Below, piece after piece: positions 1 through 8,097 of a stretch of DNA of 37,416 bases. The notes beneath the pieces are model-generated. The model made no database searches and was not told where the DNA came from. It worked only from the letters and a program-made list of their open reading frames with translations. This DNA is from Desulfobacterales bacterium. GTDB lineage: Bacteria; Desulfobacterota; Desulfobacteria; Desulfobacterales; Desulfatibacillaceae. Position 1 is the first letter of the stretch, and each line of letters starts with the position of its first letter. The position numbers were made by a program, and so were the translations under genes. The DNA is taken from the NCBI GenBank assembly GCA_020060085.1, contig JAGVAW010000130.1, positions 1 through 37,416 of the forward strand, written 5' to 3'.

Positions 1-30
1 GGAAAACCTTTTTTGAAAAAAAGGTTTTCC
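1..30. terminator. Perfect A/T-rich hairpin, terminator-like
   Basis: The first 30 bases form a near-perfect inverted repeat: GGAAAACC, a T run, a single G, an A run, then GGTTTTCC. Such hairpins commonly act as intrinsic terminators in sulfate reducers. The gene it would serve lies outside the window, so orientation is undecided. Confidence 0.45.
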
Positions 31-102
31 CCGCACCCCTTTCCAAAAAACTTTAAATAATTTAATCTGTTATATGGCTCACACTTGGCAGCCGCCCCAG
101 GC

Positions 103-130
103 CGTCATCCCCGCGAAAGCGGGAATCCAG
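103..130. repeat. Short REP palindrome (GTCATCCCCGCGAAAGCGGG type)
   Basis: A short palindrome with the arms CCCGC and GCGGG followed by AATCCAG. It matches the very common proteobacterial REP of the form CGTCATTCCCGCGAAAGCGG. Other copies in this window are at 3563-3588 and 30418-30446, where they form one end of a larger repeat. The rest of 1-220 holds nothing else I can recognise. Confidence 0.6.
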
Positions 131-220
131 ATTTGTTGGGATAGAAGCCCGCCCAGGGAAGGATGTGTCAGGTGAATGCTGTTACTGTACATTCAATGCC
201 TAATATCATTACATATTGAT

Positions 221-1216
221 TTATTCCTTTGTATAATGCTTTGACATTTCGTCATAAACAGCCTTTGTATAATAATCTTTTCCTGCACTATCGGGTTTAC
301 TTATATCAAGAACACGTTTCCGATGAAAATTTGGATTATTTTTTATGTCACGCAAAATATTCCAAAATTTTTGATTGATCAGAAAATCACTAAACATTTC
401 TTTGCAGGTTTTACATACATCGTCGTAAGTCTCAGTATATACCTTGCCAAATAAGCTTTCTTCTTGTATTCTTATTTTTTTAGCTGTCCCATCTTCAGTT
501 ATTTGTAGCTTGTCTGGAAGGGGAGTCGTTACTGTCAATGTTCCACTTGCCTGTGATTTATCCTGGGTAATCGCAGCCTTTAGATCAGCATTTTTGATTC
601 TATTCTCATTGATTAATGACATTTGGTATTCAACTAAAATGGCTTCTTCTATTCCGTTCTCAATTAGCAAGTCTGTTGATATAATGATACTTTTGATAAA
701 TTGCTTCACTGCTTCAGAAGAGCTTTCAGAAGCAGAGTGATTTGATAAAAATATAATTGGCGAAATTGGCTTTTTGAAACCAATAGGAAGCAAATTAAGG
801 TTAGTTTCATCTGCTAAATCGATACCGAAATGACTTAAAATAAAATCACTGTAAAAGGCCACAGACATTGAAGTAAGAGAGAAGATCAAAATATCTATAT
901 TGTCTTGATAAAAATGAATACTGTTACAACGATATTCGTATATTTTACTAACATTTTCTGCGGTTGCAAAAAAGGGTTTACCAATACTGCTTCTGACACT
1001 TTCCAGACACTCTTCAAAGGGTTTTGTTGTTCCATCATCTCTCATTACTTTGATTTCAGGATGATTTTTTAGTAGATATGCCTTGAAAAGAAGTTCCCAT
1101 GCATTTATTACAAGGATACAAACAACCTCATATCTATAAGGGAAAATAGGCTTATTATGAATCTCAATAGCTGAAATTAATGCTGATTTAGAATTGATCA
1201 CTAAAGAATCTATCAT
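221..1216 (-). CDS. DUF3644 family protein with HEPN-like RX4H motif
   Basis: A 331-residue soluble-looking protein. Residues 8-50 carry the DUF3644 signature: a short helix, then NKP..PYRYE and NAWELLFKAYLLK. Residues 96-101 read R-C-N-S-I-H, an RX4H motif in the place where HEPN RNases keep their catalytic Arg and His. The region after about residue 180 is charged and unrecognised. HEPN proteins are often toxins or abortive-infection effectors; assigning that role here is inference. The gene is clearly more AT-rich than the core genes of the window, which suggests transfer. It lies downstream of, and on the same strand as, the cyclase-fold gene at 1569-2435, separated by a REP pair. Start ATG at 1216 has a GAGGAT-like ribosome site upstream. 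Confidence 0.6.
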   Translation of the reverse strand: MIDSLVINSKSALISAIEIHNKPIFPYRYEVVCILVINAWELLFKAYLLKNHPEIKVMRDDGTTKPFEECLESVRSSIGKPFFATAENVSKIYEYRCNSIHFYQDNIDILIFSLTSMSVAFYSDFILSHFGIDLADETNLNLLPIGFKKPISPIIFLSNHSASESSSEAVKQFIKSIIISTDLLIENGIEEAILVEYQMSLINENRIKNADLKAAITQDKSQASGTLTVTTPLPDKLQITEDGTAKKIRIQEESLFGKVYTETYDDVCKTCKEMFSDFLINQKFWNILRDIKNNPNFHRKRVLDISKPDSAGKDYYTKAVYDEMSKHYTKE

Positions 1217-1332
1217 ACTCTATCCTCATTTCTCCAATAAATCCTATGCCGTTTTGCTGTTATTCATCAATATTTATCAATTATAGTACCCGGGTGCCAC
1301 CGCCGGATGCCACCGGCAGCTCCGGCATGGGT

Positions 1333-1467
1333 GGCCCCGGCAACTCGTTGCCGGGGTGCGAAGCACAATAGGTCTTCACCTAAAATTCAAAAAGCTATGC
1401 GCCGCAAATCTGGGAGTGTTTCCAGAACCTATTGCGCTCCGCGCCCGGGTAACAAGTTCCCCGGGCC
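1333..1467. repeat. BIME-type REP pair (two inverted hairpin arms)
   Basis: Left arm 1333-1372 is a hairpin (CCCCGGCAAC/GTTGCCGGGG) followed by TGCGAAGCACAATAGG. Right arm 1428-1467 is its inverted counterpart: CCTATTGCGCT, then a hairpin (CCCGGGTAAC/GTTCCCCGGG). The 55-base middle contains AAAATTCAA and GCTATGCGCCGCAAA, shared with the copy at 3607-3717. The same arms flank the RAYT gene at 2631-3140, so this is probably a non-autonomous copy mobilised by that transposase. It occupies most of the gene-free interval 1217-1568. Confidence 0.75.
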
Positions 1468-1568
1468 ACCCACCCCTTCACCACCCGGGCTGTCAGTGGC
1501 ACCCGGCACCCCAGGCTTTAGCCACCTGGGTTGTCAGTAGCACCAGTTTGGCCGACAAATTATAAATT

Positions 1569-2435
1569 TTACTGCTTATTTATATTGCCTGAACCTGAAT
1601 CGTCTTGAGACGAAAAATCAAAGTATTGGTCTTCAATGTTATCGACAAAATAATTTTTAGAAATTTTATGCTTCTCGGAATGCAAATTACAAAAATGGTT
1701 GTGGTAGCTTGAGAGCGATCTATATTTTTGCCAAATTTTATTATTCTTACGAAATTCTATTAATTTTTCTTCCAATTGCTTTTTATGGAGCATTAATTTT
1801 TCAAAATTTAAACAGTAACCATCGCATCCTGGATCTAGTAATTGATCTAAATAATTGATAAAAGCATGACCATCACGAGCACTTAAGAGTACTTTAGTAT
1901 GAGGAGCAAAATCTGGTTTAGCATAATAGCGTAAGTGATTTTTGAGAAGACATTTACATTTTGGGGATAATATTATTCTCGGATCATCAGCGTCCTCACT
2001 CTCAAGCTCATAAGCCTCAATCAAAGCAGGGCCATAGACAATATTATGATCCATATAAAGGAGGCCAAAAGAAATACCTCCACGTAAAAAGAAACCTTTA
2101 ACAGCCATGTTTAGTTGAAAAACTGAAATAATTTCTGATAATAACCCCCATTCAGATTCGCCATCTCCAGATGTAATCGGATAACCTATTATAACATTAT
2201 CGGTAAATGACTTAATAAGGTATAATTCAGTATGGCTATAAGAAACATCTTTAGGACCTTCCATAAATTTTAATTCATCATTTATTGTAGTAAAAAATGT
2301 ATCAAATAGCTTTTTATCTGCATTGTTTTTGGAAGACTTCTTGATCATCTCCTTGAAGCCCAAAACATCTGTAAAGGCACAATAAGCTTCTCGAAGCTTC
2401 GGTTTTCCCTCTTCATCCTTGAATAGTTTCTCCAT
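1569..2435 (-). CDS. Class III nucleotidyl-cyclase-fold protein
   Basis: A 288-residue protein whose first 160 residues follow the class III adenylyl/guanylyl cyclase layout. YCAFTDVLGF carries a candidate metal-binding Asp23, IKSFTDNVIIGYP carries the second Asp79, RGGISFG (118-124) matches the central strand, and YGPALIEAYELES (134-146) matches the dimer-interface helix. In that last segment the canonical transition-state Asn and Arg appear as Ile and Glu, so the chemistry may differ or be lost. No sensor or membrane domain is fused; the C-terminal 130 residues are unrecognised. Pycsar cyclases of phage defence are single-domain proteins of this fold, but no TM or TIR effector is adjacent. 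Start ATG 2435 has AAAGG upstream. The gene is AT-rich and flanked by REP elements on both sides. Confidence 0.6.
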   Translation of the reverse strand: MEKLFKDEEGKPKLREAYCAFTDVLGFKEMIKKSSKNNADKKLFDTFFTTINDELKFMEGPKDVSYSHTELYLIKSFTDNVIIGYPITSGDGESEWGLLSEIISVFQLNMAVKGFFLRGGISFGLLYMDHNIVYGPALIEAYELESEDADDPRIILSPKCKCLLKNHLRYYAKPDFAPHTKVLLSARDGHAFINYLDQLLDPGCDGYCLNFEKLMLHKKQLEEKLIEFRKNNKIWQKYRSLSSYHNHFCNLHSEKHKISKNYFVDNIEDQYFDFSSQDDSGSGNINKQ

Positions 2436-2524
2436 TGCTGATGACCTTTCGTCCTACATTGTGTAGGTAATTGCCTACGACAAATGCGTCTTTCCCGGGT
2501 GCCACCGGCAGCTCCGGTATGGGT

Positions 2525-3225
2525 GGCCCCGGCAACTCGTTGCCGGGGTGCGAAGCACAATAGGTCTTCGCCTAAAATTCAATAAGTTATGCTCCGTGCG
2601 AAGCACAATAGGTCTTCCTCCCGGCCCCCTTCAAATCAAAGGCTCAATGGGCACTCCTACCGGTATTCGCGACAGATACCATGGTGCCGAGCTAAATTTC
2701 CAGTCCTCCGGATGCCTCACAAGCCCTGCCTTGACCGGATTGTTGTGCATGTACTCCAGTTTCTCCCGCGCCTTGCTTTGGGAGAAGACCTCAAAGGAAT
2801 AATACCTGGCCTGCCAAATAGGCGCTCCCGAATCGAGCTTTGCCCCATACCCCTTCAAGCATCGCCGGAGATGCTCCTTCAATCCAATGGAAGACCGCCT
2901 CTTCCATTGGCCCATGAAGACACTCAACATCCCCTCTTTCGAAAACCGGACCAAGGCATGCACATGATCCGGCATCACCACAAATCCTGCCAAGCTTCCT
3001 GCCTGGTTATTCAACTGCCTGCTCAAATAATGAACCACAATTCCCTTGGCCCGGTCGTCATCCAGCAACCGAGCCCGACCATAACAGGAGAAGGTCACAA
3101 AATGCCCAAAGCTCCCATCGTCAAAAACCCTCCTTCGCATGGCACAACCCCAAACACCGTACCTCCAACCATCCGTATCCCAGCCCTATTGCGCTATCGC
3201 GCCCGGATAACAAGTTCCCCGGGCC
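2525..3225 (-). mobile_element. RAYT element: transposase gene bounded by REP arms
   Basis: Left REP arm 2525-2564 is followed by a second partial copy of its distal part (GTGCGAAGCACAATAGG, 2596-2612). The right, inverted arm is 3185-3225. Between them lies the transposase gene 2631-3140. The arms match those of the gene-less pairs at 1333-1467 and 3607-3717. This is the expected arrangement of a REP-associated tyrosine transposase with its cognate REP sequences; exact element ends are not determinable from one copy. Confidence 0.7.
2631..3140 (-). CDS. REP-associated tyrosine transposase (RAYT, Y1_Tnp/IS200-like)
   Basis: A 169-residue HUH-type single-strand transposase. It shows the family core: VVMPDHVHALV with the HUH pair His59 and His61, a central basic helix (QWKRRSS), IWQARYYSFEVFS (109-120), and EKLEYMHNNPVKAGLVRHPEDW (127-148). 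Tyr130 in that last motif is the likely nucleophile. Length fits the shorter RAYTs. RAYTs bind and cleave REP hairpins and are thought to spread REP/BIME sequences; here the gene sits within such arms. The frame is open with no internal stop, so it may still be active. Confidence 0.85.
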   Translation of the reverse strand: MRRRVFDDGSFGHFVTFSCYGRARLLDDDRAKGIVVHYLSRQLNNQAGSLAGFVVMPDHVHALVRFSKEGMLSVFMGQWKRRSSIGLKEHLRRCLKGYGAKLDSGAPIWQARYYSFEVFSQSKAREKLEYMHNNPVKAGLVRHPEDWKFSSAPWYLSRIPVGVPIEPLI

Positions 3226-3421
3226 ACCCAATGTTAATCAGGGAAAACGGGCCTGTTTTAGCCGGAACCCGCAACCATGAATCTTTTCCATGCCTGATTT
3301 CAGAAATAAGCTGCTTATCTTTTATGAGTATTTGTTAGCATACGGGCAGTATTCACACAAGAAAATTTTGAAAGGTGTTCGCGAATTTTTAATGCCGAGC
3401 CACAAGCAACGGAGCAGGTGT
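3141..3421. other. Intergenic, no recognisable gene
   Basis: Apart from the right REP arm of the RAYT element (3185-3225), this stretch has no reading frame with family resemblance or a convincing ribosome site. It is more AT-rich around 3290-3400. Confidence 0.5.
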
Positions 3422-3588
3422 CCGTCATTTAAGGCCCCATGTGGCAGACGAAGGTTTTTCGCTGTGTGCCGGAATCCATGCAGGGCTTTTGTTGAAGGCT
3501 TTGGCTCTGTTTCAATAGGGCAAGGGCCTTTTCCAATAAGGGTAAAAGCCCTATTTTATAGTGGATTCCCGCCTGCGCGGGAATGACG
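3422..3588. repeat. Composite REP element, copy X
   Basis: Begins with CCGTCATTTAAGGCC and a CCGGAATCCA segment, and ends with TGGATTCCCGC..GCGGGAATGACGG, so its ends are inverted copies of the GTCATTCCCGC REP. The interior contains GTTTCAATAGGGCAAGGGCC and a CCATATTTTAT-like stretch before the right end. Length 167. Related copies are 30278-30446 (169) and the interrupted 30830-31091. Confidence 0.6.
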
Positions 3589-3606
3589 GCCTGGGGGGAT
3601 TTCCGT

Positions 3607-3717
3607 CCGAAGGACAATAGGTTTCCACCTAAAATTCAATAAGCTATGCGCCGCAAACCTGGGAATGTTTCCAGAACCTATTGCGCTATCGCGCCCGGGT
3701 AACAAGTTCCCCGGGCC
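3607..3717. repeat. BIME-type REP pair, left arm degenerate
   Basis: A truncated left arm (GAAGGACAATAGG, to 3621), then the same middle as 1333-1467 (AAAATTCAATAAGCTATGCG), then an intact right arm 3677-3717 starting CCTATTGCGCTATCGCGCCC and ending in the hairpin around AACAAGTT. Same family as the RAYT-flanking arms. Confidence 0.7.
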
Positions 3718-3800
3718 ACCCCGGCCACCCACCCCTTCACCGCCTGGGCTGTCAGTAGCACCCGCGTTTTTCTTTTTCCCCTTCCCCCACAAGAGCACAG

Positions 3801-3919
3801 GGAGGTTCCAGGGAAAGGAGAGCAAGGCGCGCGAGTGAGGAATGAGGGAGCATACTGTTGTGTATGTGACCGAAATTCCGATGCGAAGCGCAACGCAGCT
3901 ATCGTTTTCCTGGGAGCGC
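3801..3919 (+). repeat. Large palindromic element, copy 1
   Basis: About 120 bases with the family layout: GAGGTTCCAGGGAAAGG, box GCAAGGCGCGCGAG, inner stem GGAAT paired to ATTCC, a central hairpin CATAC-TGTTGT-GTATG, box GCGCAACGCAGC, and a closing arm CGTTTTCCTGGGAGCGCC pairing with the start. It lies 12 bases before copy 2 in the same orientation. Confidence 0.75.
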
Positions 3920-3931
3920 CCTTCAACATAC

Positions 3932-4057
3932 AGGGCGGTTCCAGAAAGTTGTGGGCAAGGCGCGCGAGTTGGGCAGGGGCTTTAGGTGTACTGTAAGTAC
4001 ATCAAGTCCCCTGCACAACGAGCGTAACGCAGCCCACGACTTTCTGGGGCCGCCCCT
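3932..4057 (+). repeat. Large palindromic element, copy 2 (different stems)
   Basis: Same layout as copy 1, but the stems have other sequences. The outer stem CCAGAAAGTTGTGGGC pairs with GCCCACGACTTTCTGG (one G-U). The inner stem GCAGGGG pairs with CCCCTGC. The central hairpin is GTACTGTAAGTAC. The boxes GCAAGGCGCGCGAG and GTAACGCAGC are kept. The right edge overlaps the TAG stop of tex (4056-4058, minus strand), so transcripts of tex run straight into this hairpin; it may act as the tex terminator or 3' mRNA stabiliser. Confidence 0.75.
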
Positions 4058-6404
4058 ATTTTCCCCCCTTGCCGCTTTTGGCCTTCTTCAAATCCCCCCC
4101 CAGGGCTGCAAAAGGGTTGTTGAATGGTTTTTGTTCCTGGGTTTTTGTGTTTGAGTTGGCAGGCTTTTTTGTGTCTGGCTGGCCGGTTTTTTTTGTGCGG
4201 AAGTTTGGCTTGCCGCTTTTTGACGACTGTTGTTGGGGGGGTGGTTTTTTTTCCGGCCGCTCCTTTGCCTCCTGGCTGCTTTTTCTGCGTAAAGAAAGGG
4301 CAATGCGGCCCCTTTCGATATCAACAAATAAAACCCTTACCTTGACCTTTTTGCCCACCTGCACAATTTCGGTGGGGTCCTTGACGAATCGCTCTGCCAT
4401 TTCGCTTACATGCACAAGGCCGTCCTGGTGAATGCCAACATCCACAAATGCGCCGAATGCCGTAACATTTGTCACTATTCCCGGAAGCTCCATGTCCTCT
4501 TTAAGATCCGCCATTTCGTGAATGTCCTGACGAAAGGAAAAGACCTCCAGAAGCGGCCTCGGGTCGCGGCCCGGCTTTTCAAGCTCTGCCATTATATCTG
4601 TGAGGGTTGGCAGGCCCAGATCGCCGGAAACATATTTTTGCAGGTCTATGCGGCTGCGAAGGGAGGAATTGCTCATAAGATCGCTCACCGTGCAGCCTGC
4701 ATCTGCTGCCATTTTCTCCACCACAGGGTAGCGCTCCGGGTGCACGGCAGAGGCATCCAGGGGGTTTTCTCCGTTACTTATCCGCAAAAAGCCTGCTGCC
4801 TGCTCAAAGGTTTTGGGGCCAAGCCTGGGTACTTTCTTCAACTGCTCGCGGCTGGCAAAGGGGCCGTCTGTTTTTCTTTTTTCAACTATGTTTTCCGAAA
4901 GGCTCTGGCTTAACCCGGAAACATACTGCAAAAGCCTGGGGCTTGCCGTGTTCACATCCACACCAACAGCATTAACGCAGCTTATAACCGTGTCATCCAA
5001 AGAGTTTTTCAAAAGGCCCTGATCCACATCGTGCTGGTACTGGCCAACACCAATGGACTTGGGGTCTATTTTGACCAGCTCTGCCAGGGGGTCCATGAGC
5101 CTTCTGCCTATGGAAACAGCCCCGCGCACGGTGAGATCATATTCCGGCAGCTCGCTTCTTGCTATTTCGCTGGCAGAATAGACAGATGCACCGGACTCAT
5201 CCACCAGAAAAACCGGCGGCCCGCTGTTTTGAAGCGCCTGTCGCACAAAGGCCTCTGTCTCGCGGCCAGCAGTGCCGTTGCCCACGGCAATGGACTCAAC
5301 CCCATAATCCTTGACCAGGGCCTTTAACCTTTGGGCAGACTGCTCCCGCGCAGACTGGGAGGAATGGGGCCAGAGAACATCATGAAGCAGCAGATTGCCC
5401 TGGGCATCCAGAACAACGGTTTTGCAGCCTGTGCGAAGGCCCGGATCTATGGCAAGAACCCTTTTCTGGCCAAGGGGGGGAGCAAGCAGAAGATGACGCA
5501 GATTGTTGGCAAAGACCCTCACTGCCTCAATATCCGCCTGGTTTTTGCTGGCAAGGCGAACCTCGGTTTCCATTGCCCTGAACAACAGCCTGTTGTATGC
5601 GTCCTCCAAAGCTTGGCGCACCTGCTGGCTGTCAGGCCCCTGGCCTTTCACAAAATGCCGGTTCAACAGGGCAATGTTTTCCTCATCGTGCGCCTGCACG
5701 GCAAGATCCAGAATGCCTTCCTTTTCTCCCCGGCGCATGGCCAGCACCCTGTGAGAGGGGCAGACAAAAATTGGCTCCACCCAGTCGAAATAGTCTGCAA
5801 ACTTGGCCCCCTCTTGCTCTTTTCCCTCAATTACCGCGGTTTTGAAGAGGGTCGTCTCAAAAAAGAAATCGCGCAGTTCGGCCCGCGCATCTGCATCCTC
5901 GGCAATGCGCTCGGCCAGTATATCCCTTGCCCCGGCAAGGGCCTGGCGGATATCTGCAACGCCCTTTTCATCATCCACAAAGGCCTGCGCCTCCTTTTCA
6001 GGGTCGCGGCCCGTCTGCTCAAAAATCAAATCCGCAAGCGGCTCAAGGCCCTTTTCGCGGGCTATCATTGCCCTTGTGCGGCGCTTGGGCTTAAATGGCA
6101 GGTAGATGTCCTCCAGGGCAGATAAGGTTGCCGCCTGCAAGACCCTTGCCTCAAGCTCCGGGGTCAAATGCCCGTTTTTTTCAAGCGAGTTCAAAATGAC
6201 AAGCCGCCGCTCCTCCAAAGCCTTTAGACGCCCAAGCTCATCCCGGATGGCGGTGACAGCCACCTCGTCAAGGCTGCCGGTGGCCTCCTTGCGGTATCGG
6301 GCAATAAAGGGAATGGTTGCGTCATCCTCAATGAGCTTTACAACGGCAGATACTCCAGAGATGGGCAGGGCAAGGTTGCTGGCAATGGCTTCAACTATTT
6401 CCAT
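4056..6404 (-). CDS. tex: Tex family RNA-binding transcription accessory protein
   Basis: A 782-residue full-length Tex/YhgF protein, a cytoplasmic nucleic-acid-binding factor with roles in transcription and stress tolerance. Visible order: N-terminal helical Tex region (1-200; YLPFKPKRRTRA at 101-112), YqgF/RNase H-like domain starting at VLAIDPGLRTG (316-326), helix-hairpin-helix around VPRLGPKTFEQAAGF (525-539), and an S1 domain (about 640-706: PGIVTNVTAFGAFVDVG, GLVHVSEMA). The C-terminal 70 residues are a Lys/Pro/Gln-rich tail typical of longer Tex proteins. The stop codon overlaps a large palindromic repeat. The many open frames on the opposite strand are shadows of this gene. Confidence 0.95.
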   Translation of the reverse strand: MEIVEAIASNLALPISGVSAVVKLIEDDATIPFIARYRKEATGSLDEVAVTAIRDELGRLKALEERRLVILNSLEKNGHLTPELEARVLQAATLSALEDIYLPFKPKRRTRAMIAREKGLEPLADLIFEQTGRDPEKEAQAFVDDEKGVADIRQALAGARDILAERIAEDADARAELRDFFFETTLFKTAVIEGKEQEGAKFADYFDWVEPIFVCPSHRVLAMRRGEKEGILDLAVQAHDEENIALLNRHFVKGQGPDSQQVRQALEDAYNRLLFRAMETEVRLASKNQADIEAVRVFANNLRHLLLAPPLGQKRVLAIDPGLRTGCKTVVLDAQGNLLLHDVLWPHSSQSAREQSAQRLKALVKDYGVESIAVGNGTAGRETEAFVRQALQNSGPPVFLVDESGASVYSASEIARSELPEYDLTVRGAVSIGRRLMDPLAELVKIDPKSIGVGQYQHDVDQGLLKNSLDDTVISCVNAVGVDVNTASPRLLQYVSGLSQSLSENIVEKRKTDGPFASREQLKKVPRLGPKTFEQAAGFLRISNGENPLDASAVHPERYPVVEKMAADAGCTVSDLMSNSSLRSRIDLQKYVSGDLGLPTLTDIMAELEKPGRDPRPLLEVFSFRQDIHEMADLKEDMELPGIVTNVTAFGAFVDVGIHQDGLVHVSEMAERFVKDPTEIVQVGKKVKVRVLFVDIERGRIALSLRRKSSQEAKERPEKKPPPQQQSSKSGKPNFRTKKTGQPDTKKPANSNTKTQEQKPFNNPFAALGGDLKKAKSGKGGK

Positions 6405-6509
6405 AAAAGAGCCTCACAAAAAATTCAGATAAAAGGAGATGGGTTATTAGCATTGTAAGGCCAGCCGGGTCAACGCCGGTAAGGTTTTTTGTGCGGGAAA
6501 AGGCAAAAA

Positions 6510-7340
6510 TCATCCGCTGCAATGCTCTGCAATAAGCCTTTTTGCATTTTCCAAAAAAACCGCCTCATAAAAGTCATCAGGCAGGTTTAAGGCCAGAAGG
6601 TTTTCGATTTCGCTTTTGCGAGGGATTATAAGATTGGGAAAGTCGGACCCGTAAACAATCCTGTCCTTTTTTGCGTAAAGCTCGTCAGAGGATAGATCGC
6701 AGCAAAGCCCTGGCAGAAATGAAAAGCTTGTATCCATGTAAAGGTTGGGGCAGCGGTCAAAGAGCGAGTAAAAGGCCTTGTACTCCAGCCCTCCCATGTG
6801 GGCCACATTCACAGGCAAATCGGGGATATCTGCCATGAGCCTGGAAAAATGCTCAAAACCAACAAAGGGGTTGCCCACCGGGCCTGTTCCCACATGAAAC
6901 AGAATCCTCTTGTTCTTTTCCATAACCAGATCAAACAAAGGGTAAAGGCGCTTGTCGTGGGGAAAGAATTTCTGCACAAGGAGCTGAAGCTTGACCCCCA
7001 TGATTTTAGGATGGGAAAAAAGGTCCCGGCAATTGGCAAGGGCATCCTCATCTGCCGGGTGCATGGCCGCAAAGCAGTAAACCTCGCTGGAGTTTTCAAG
7101 GACTTGAAGGTTGAACTCGTTTAAAGCCCCGGCAACTCCGGGCTTGTGTGCATAGTTGGAATAGACTATGGGGCCGACACCCTTTTTTCGCAGATAGGTC
7201 AAGCAATCAGGCCAGTAAAGCTCGTGGATGACCTTCCAGCCGTAATCTTTGACAAAGGCCTTCCATATTGCCTCAAACATCCTGTCCGGAAAAAGATGCA
7301 CATGAAAATCTGCAATGGTTTTTGGTAATTTTGGATTCAT
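6510..7340 (-). CDS. TIM-barrel amidohydrolase (COG2159-like)
   Basis: A metal-dependent hydrolase of the amidohydrolase-2 type. Taking ATG 7340 gives 276 residues beginning just before the barrel. IADFHVHLFPDRMF holds the HxH metal pair; later come MGVKLQLLVQKF, FHVGTGPVGNPF, VAHMGGLEYK and VYGSDFPN, the usual strand-end His and Asp ligands. Substrate is not predictable. In-frame ATGs at 7376 and 7418 would add up to 26 basic residues without resemblance to the family, so the shorter start is preferred although no start has a strong ribosome site. It lies upstream of tex on the same strand with a gap of about 105 bases. Confidence 0.8.
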   Translation of the reverse strand: MNPKLPKTIADFHVHLFPDRMFEAIWKAFVKDYGWKVIHELYWPDCLTYLRKKGVGPIVYSNYAHKPGVAGALNEFNLQVLENSSEVYCFAAMHPADEDALANCRDLFSHPKIMGVKLQLLVQKFFPHDKRLYPLFDLVMEKNKRILFHVGTGPVGNPFVGFEHFSRLMADIPDLPVNVAHMGGLEYKAFYSLFDRCPNLYMDTSFSFLPGLCCDLSSDELYAKKDRIVYGSDFPNLIIPRKSEIENLLALNLPDDFYEAVFLENAKRLIAEHCSG

Positions 7341-7574
7341 TTTTTTGCCGCAGGCCTGTTTTTTATGGACAAACATAATTTGATTTTTGCCGGATTGTAC
7401 CGGATTTGGGCTGTGCAACTTATGAGGCCTTTGTGTAAGCTATTGTTAAAAATTTGTAAACATGGTAATAGCCTTCTGGCATAAAACAAGCTGGCCCCCA
7501 AAAGCCCGCAGATAAACATTCCGGCAAAAAGGGGCATGATAAAAACAAATGGTTTTAGCGTGTTGTCTGTTATC

Positions 7575-7847
7575 ATGGATGTGCCGGAAAACAGCCTGCC
7601 GGAGTGCTTCGGCGATTTGAAAAAGGTTTTTCCCCTTGGGGATGACGGCCTGCGCCAAACACCGGATTTGTGCTTGGCCTGCAACCACAAAACCGACTGC
7701 CTGCGAAAAGCCCTTGTAAACGGCGGCGCAGCGCGGATAAGGTTTGAGCGCATTGAGCAGGAGGAAGGCAGCAGCGGCTTTTTACGGCGCTGGTCAGCCC
7801 GCAAGCATTATTTCCGCACCCTGGAAAAAGAAAAAAAGCAGCGGTAA
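7575..7847 (+). CDS. Small cysteine-containing conserved-type protein
   Basis: About 90 residues from ATG 7575. The core reads ECFGDLKKVFPLGDDGLRQTP, then CLACNHKTDCLRKAL, a CxxC..C cluster that could bind metal, followed by a basic tail. I recall similar short proteins in sulfate reducers but cannot name a family. It is divergent from the amidohydrolase and precedes pgk. An alternative start at 7536 adds 13 residues. No function can be assigned. Confidence 0.55.
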   Translation: MDVPENSLPECFGDLKKVFPLGDDGLRQTPDLCLACNHKTDCLRKALVNGGAARIRFERIEQEEGSSGFLRRWSARKHYFRTLEKEKKQR

Positions 7848-8097
7848 CCGTCCCAAAACGCCCTCCCCTTGAGGCGGATAACCGGCATATTGACTTGCAA
7901 TCTCTTACTGTTTCATGCTTTTAAAACAGGGAAGTGTCCATCTGCAATCAACCGCAAAACAGCGCGGTCAGCATAAAGGGTCTGTTTGGCAGGCAGGTTC
8001 AAGCCGCAAAAAACCGGCCAAACAAAATCATGCCCTGCTGACTTCACGAACAGCACCGGATTAAGCGAGCCGGTTTTTAAAAAAAGGCATTTTCAAC

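Noticed and set aside
1569-2435. Calling the cyclase gene a Pycsar system
   Set aside because: No TM- or TIR-type effector is adjacent and key catalytic positions differ, so only the fold is called and the pairing with DUF3644 is kept as a hypothesis.
3290-3586. 98-residue plus-strand frame
   Set aside because: More than half of it lies in composite REP copy X; no ribosome site or family resemblance.
4410-6432. Long plus-strand frames opposite tex
   Set aside because: Shadow frames of a GC-rich gene; no family motifs, and tex itself is unmistakable.
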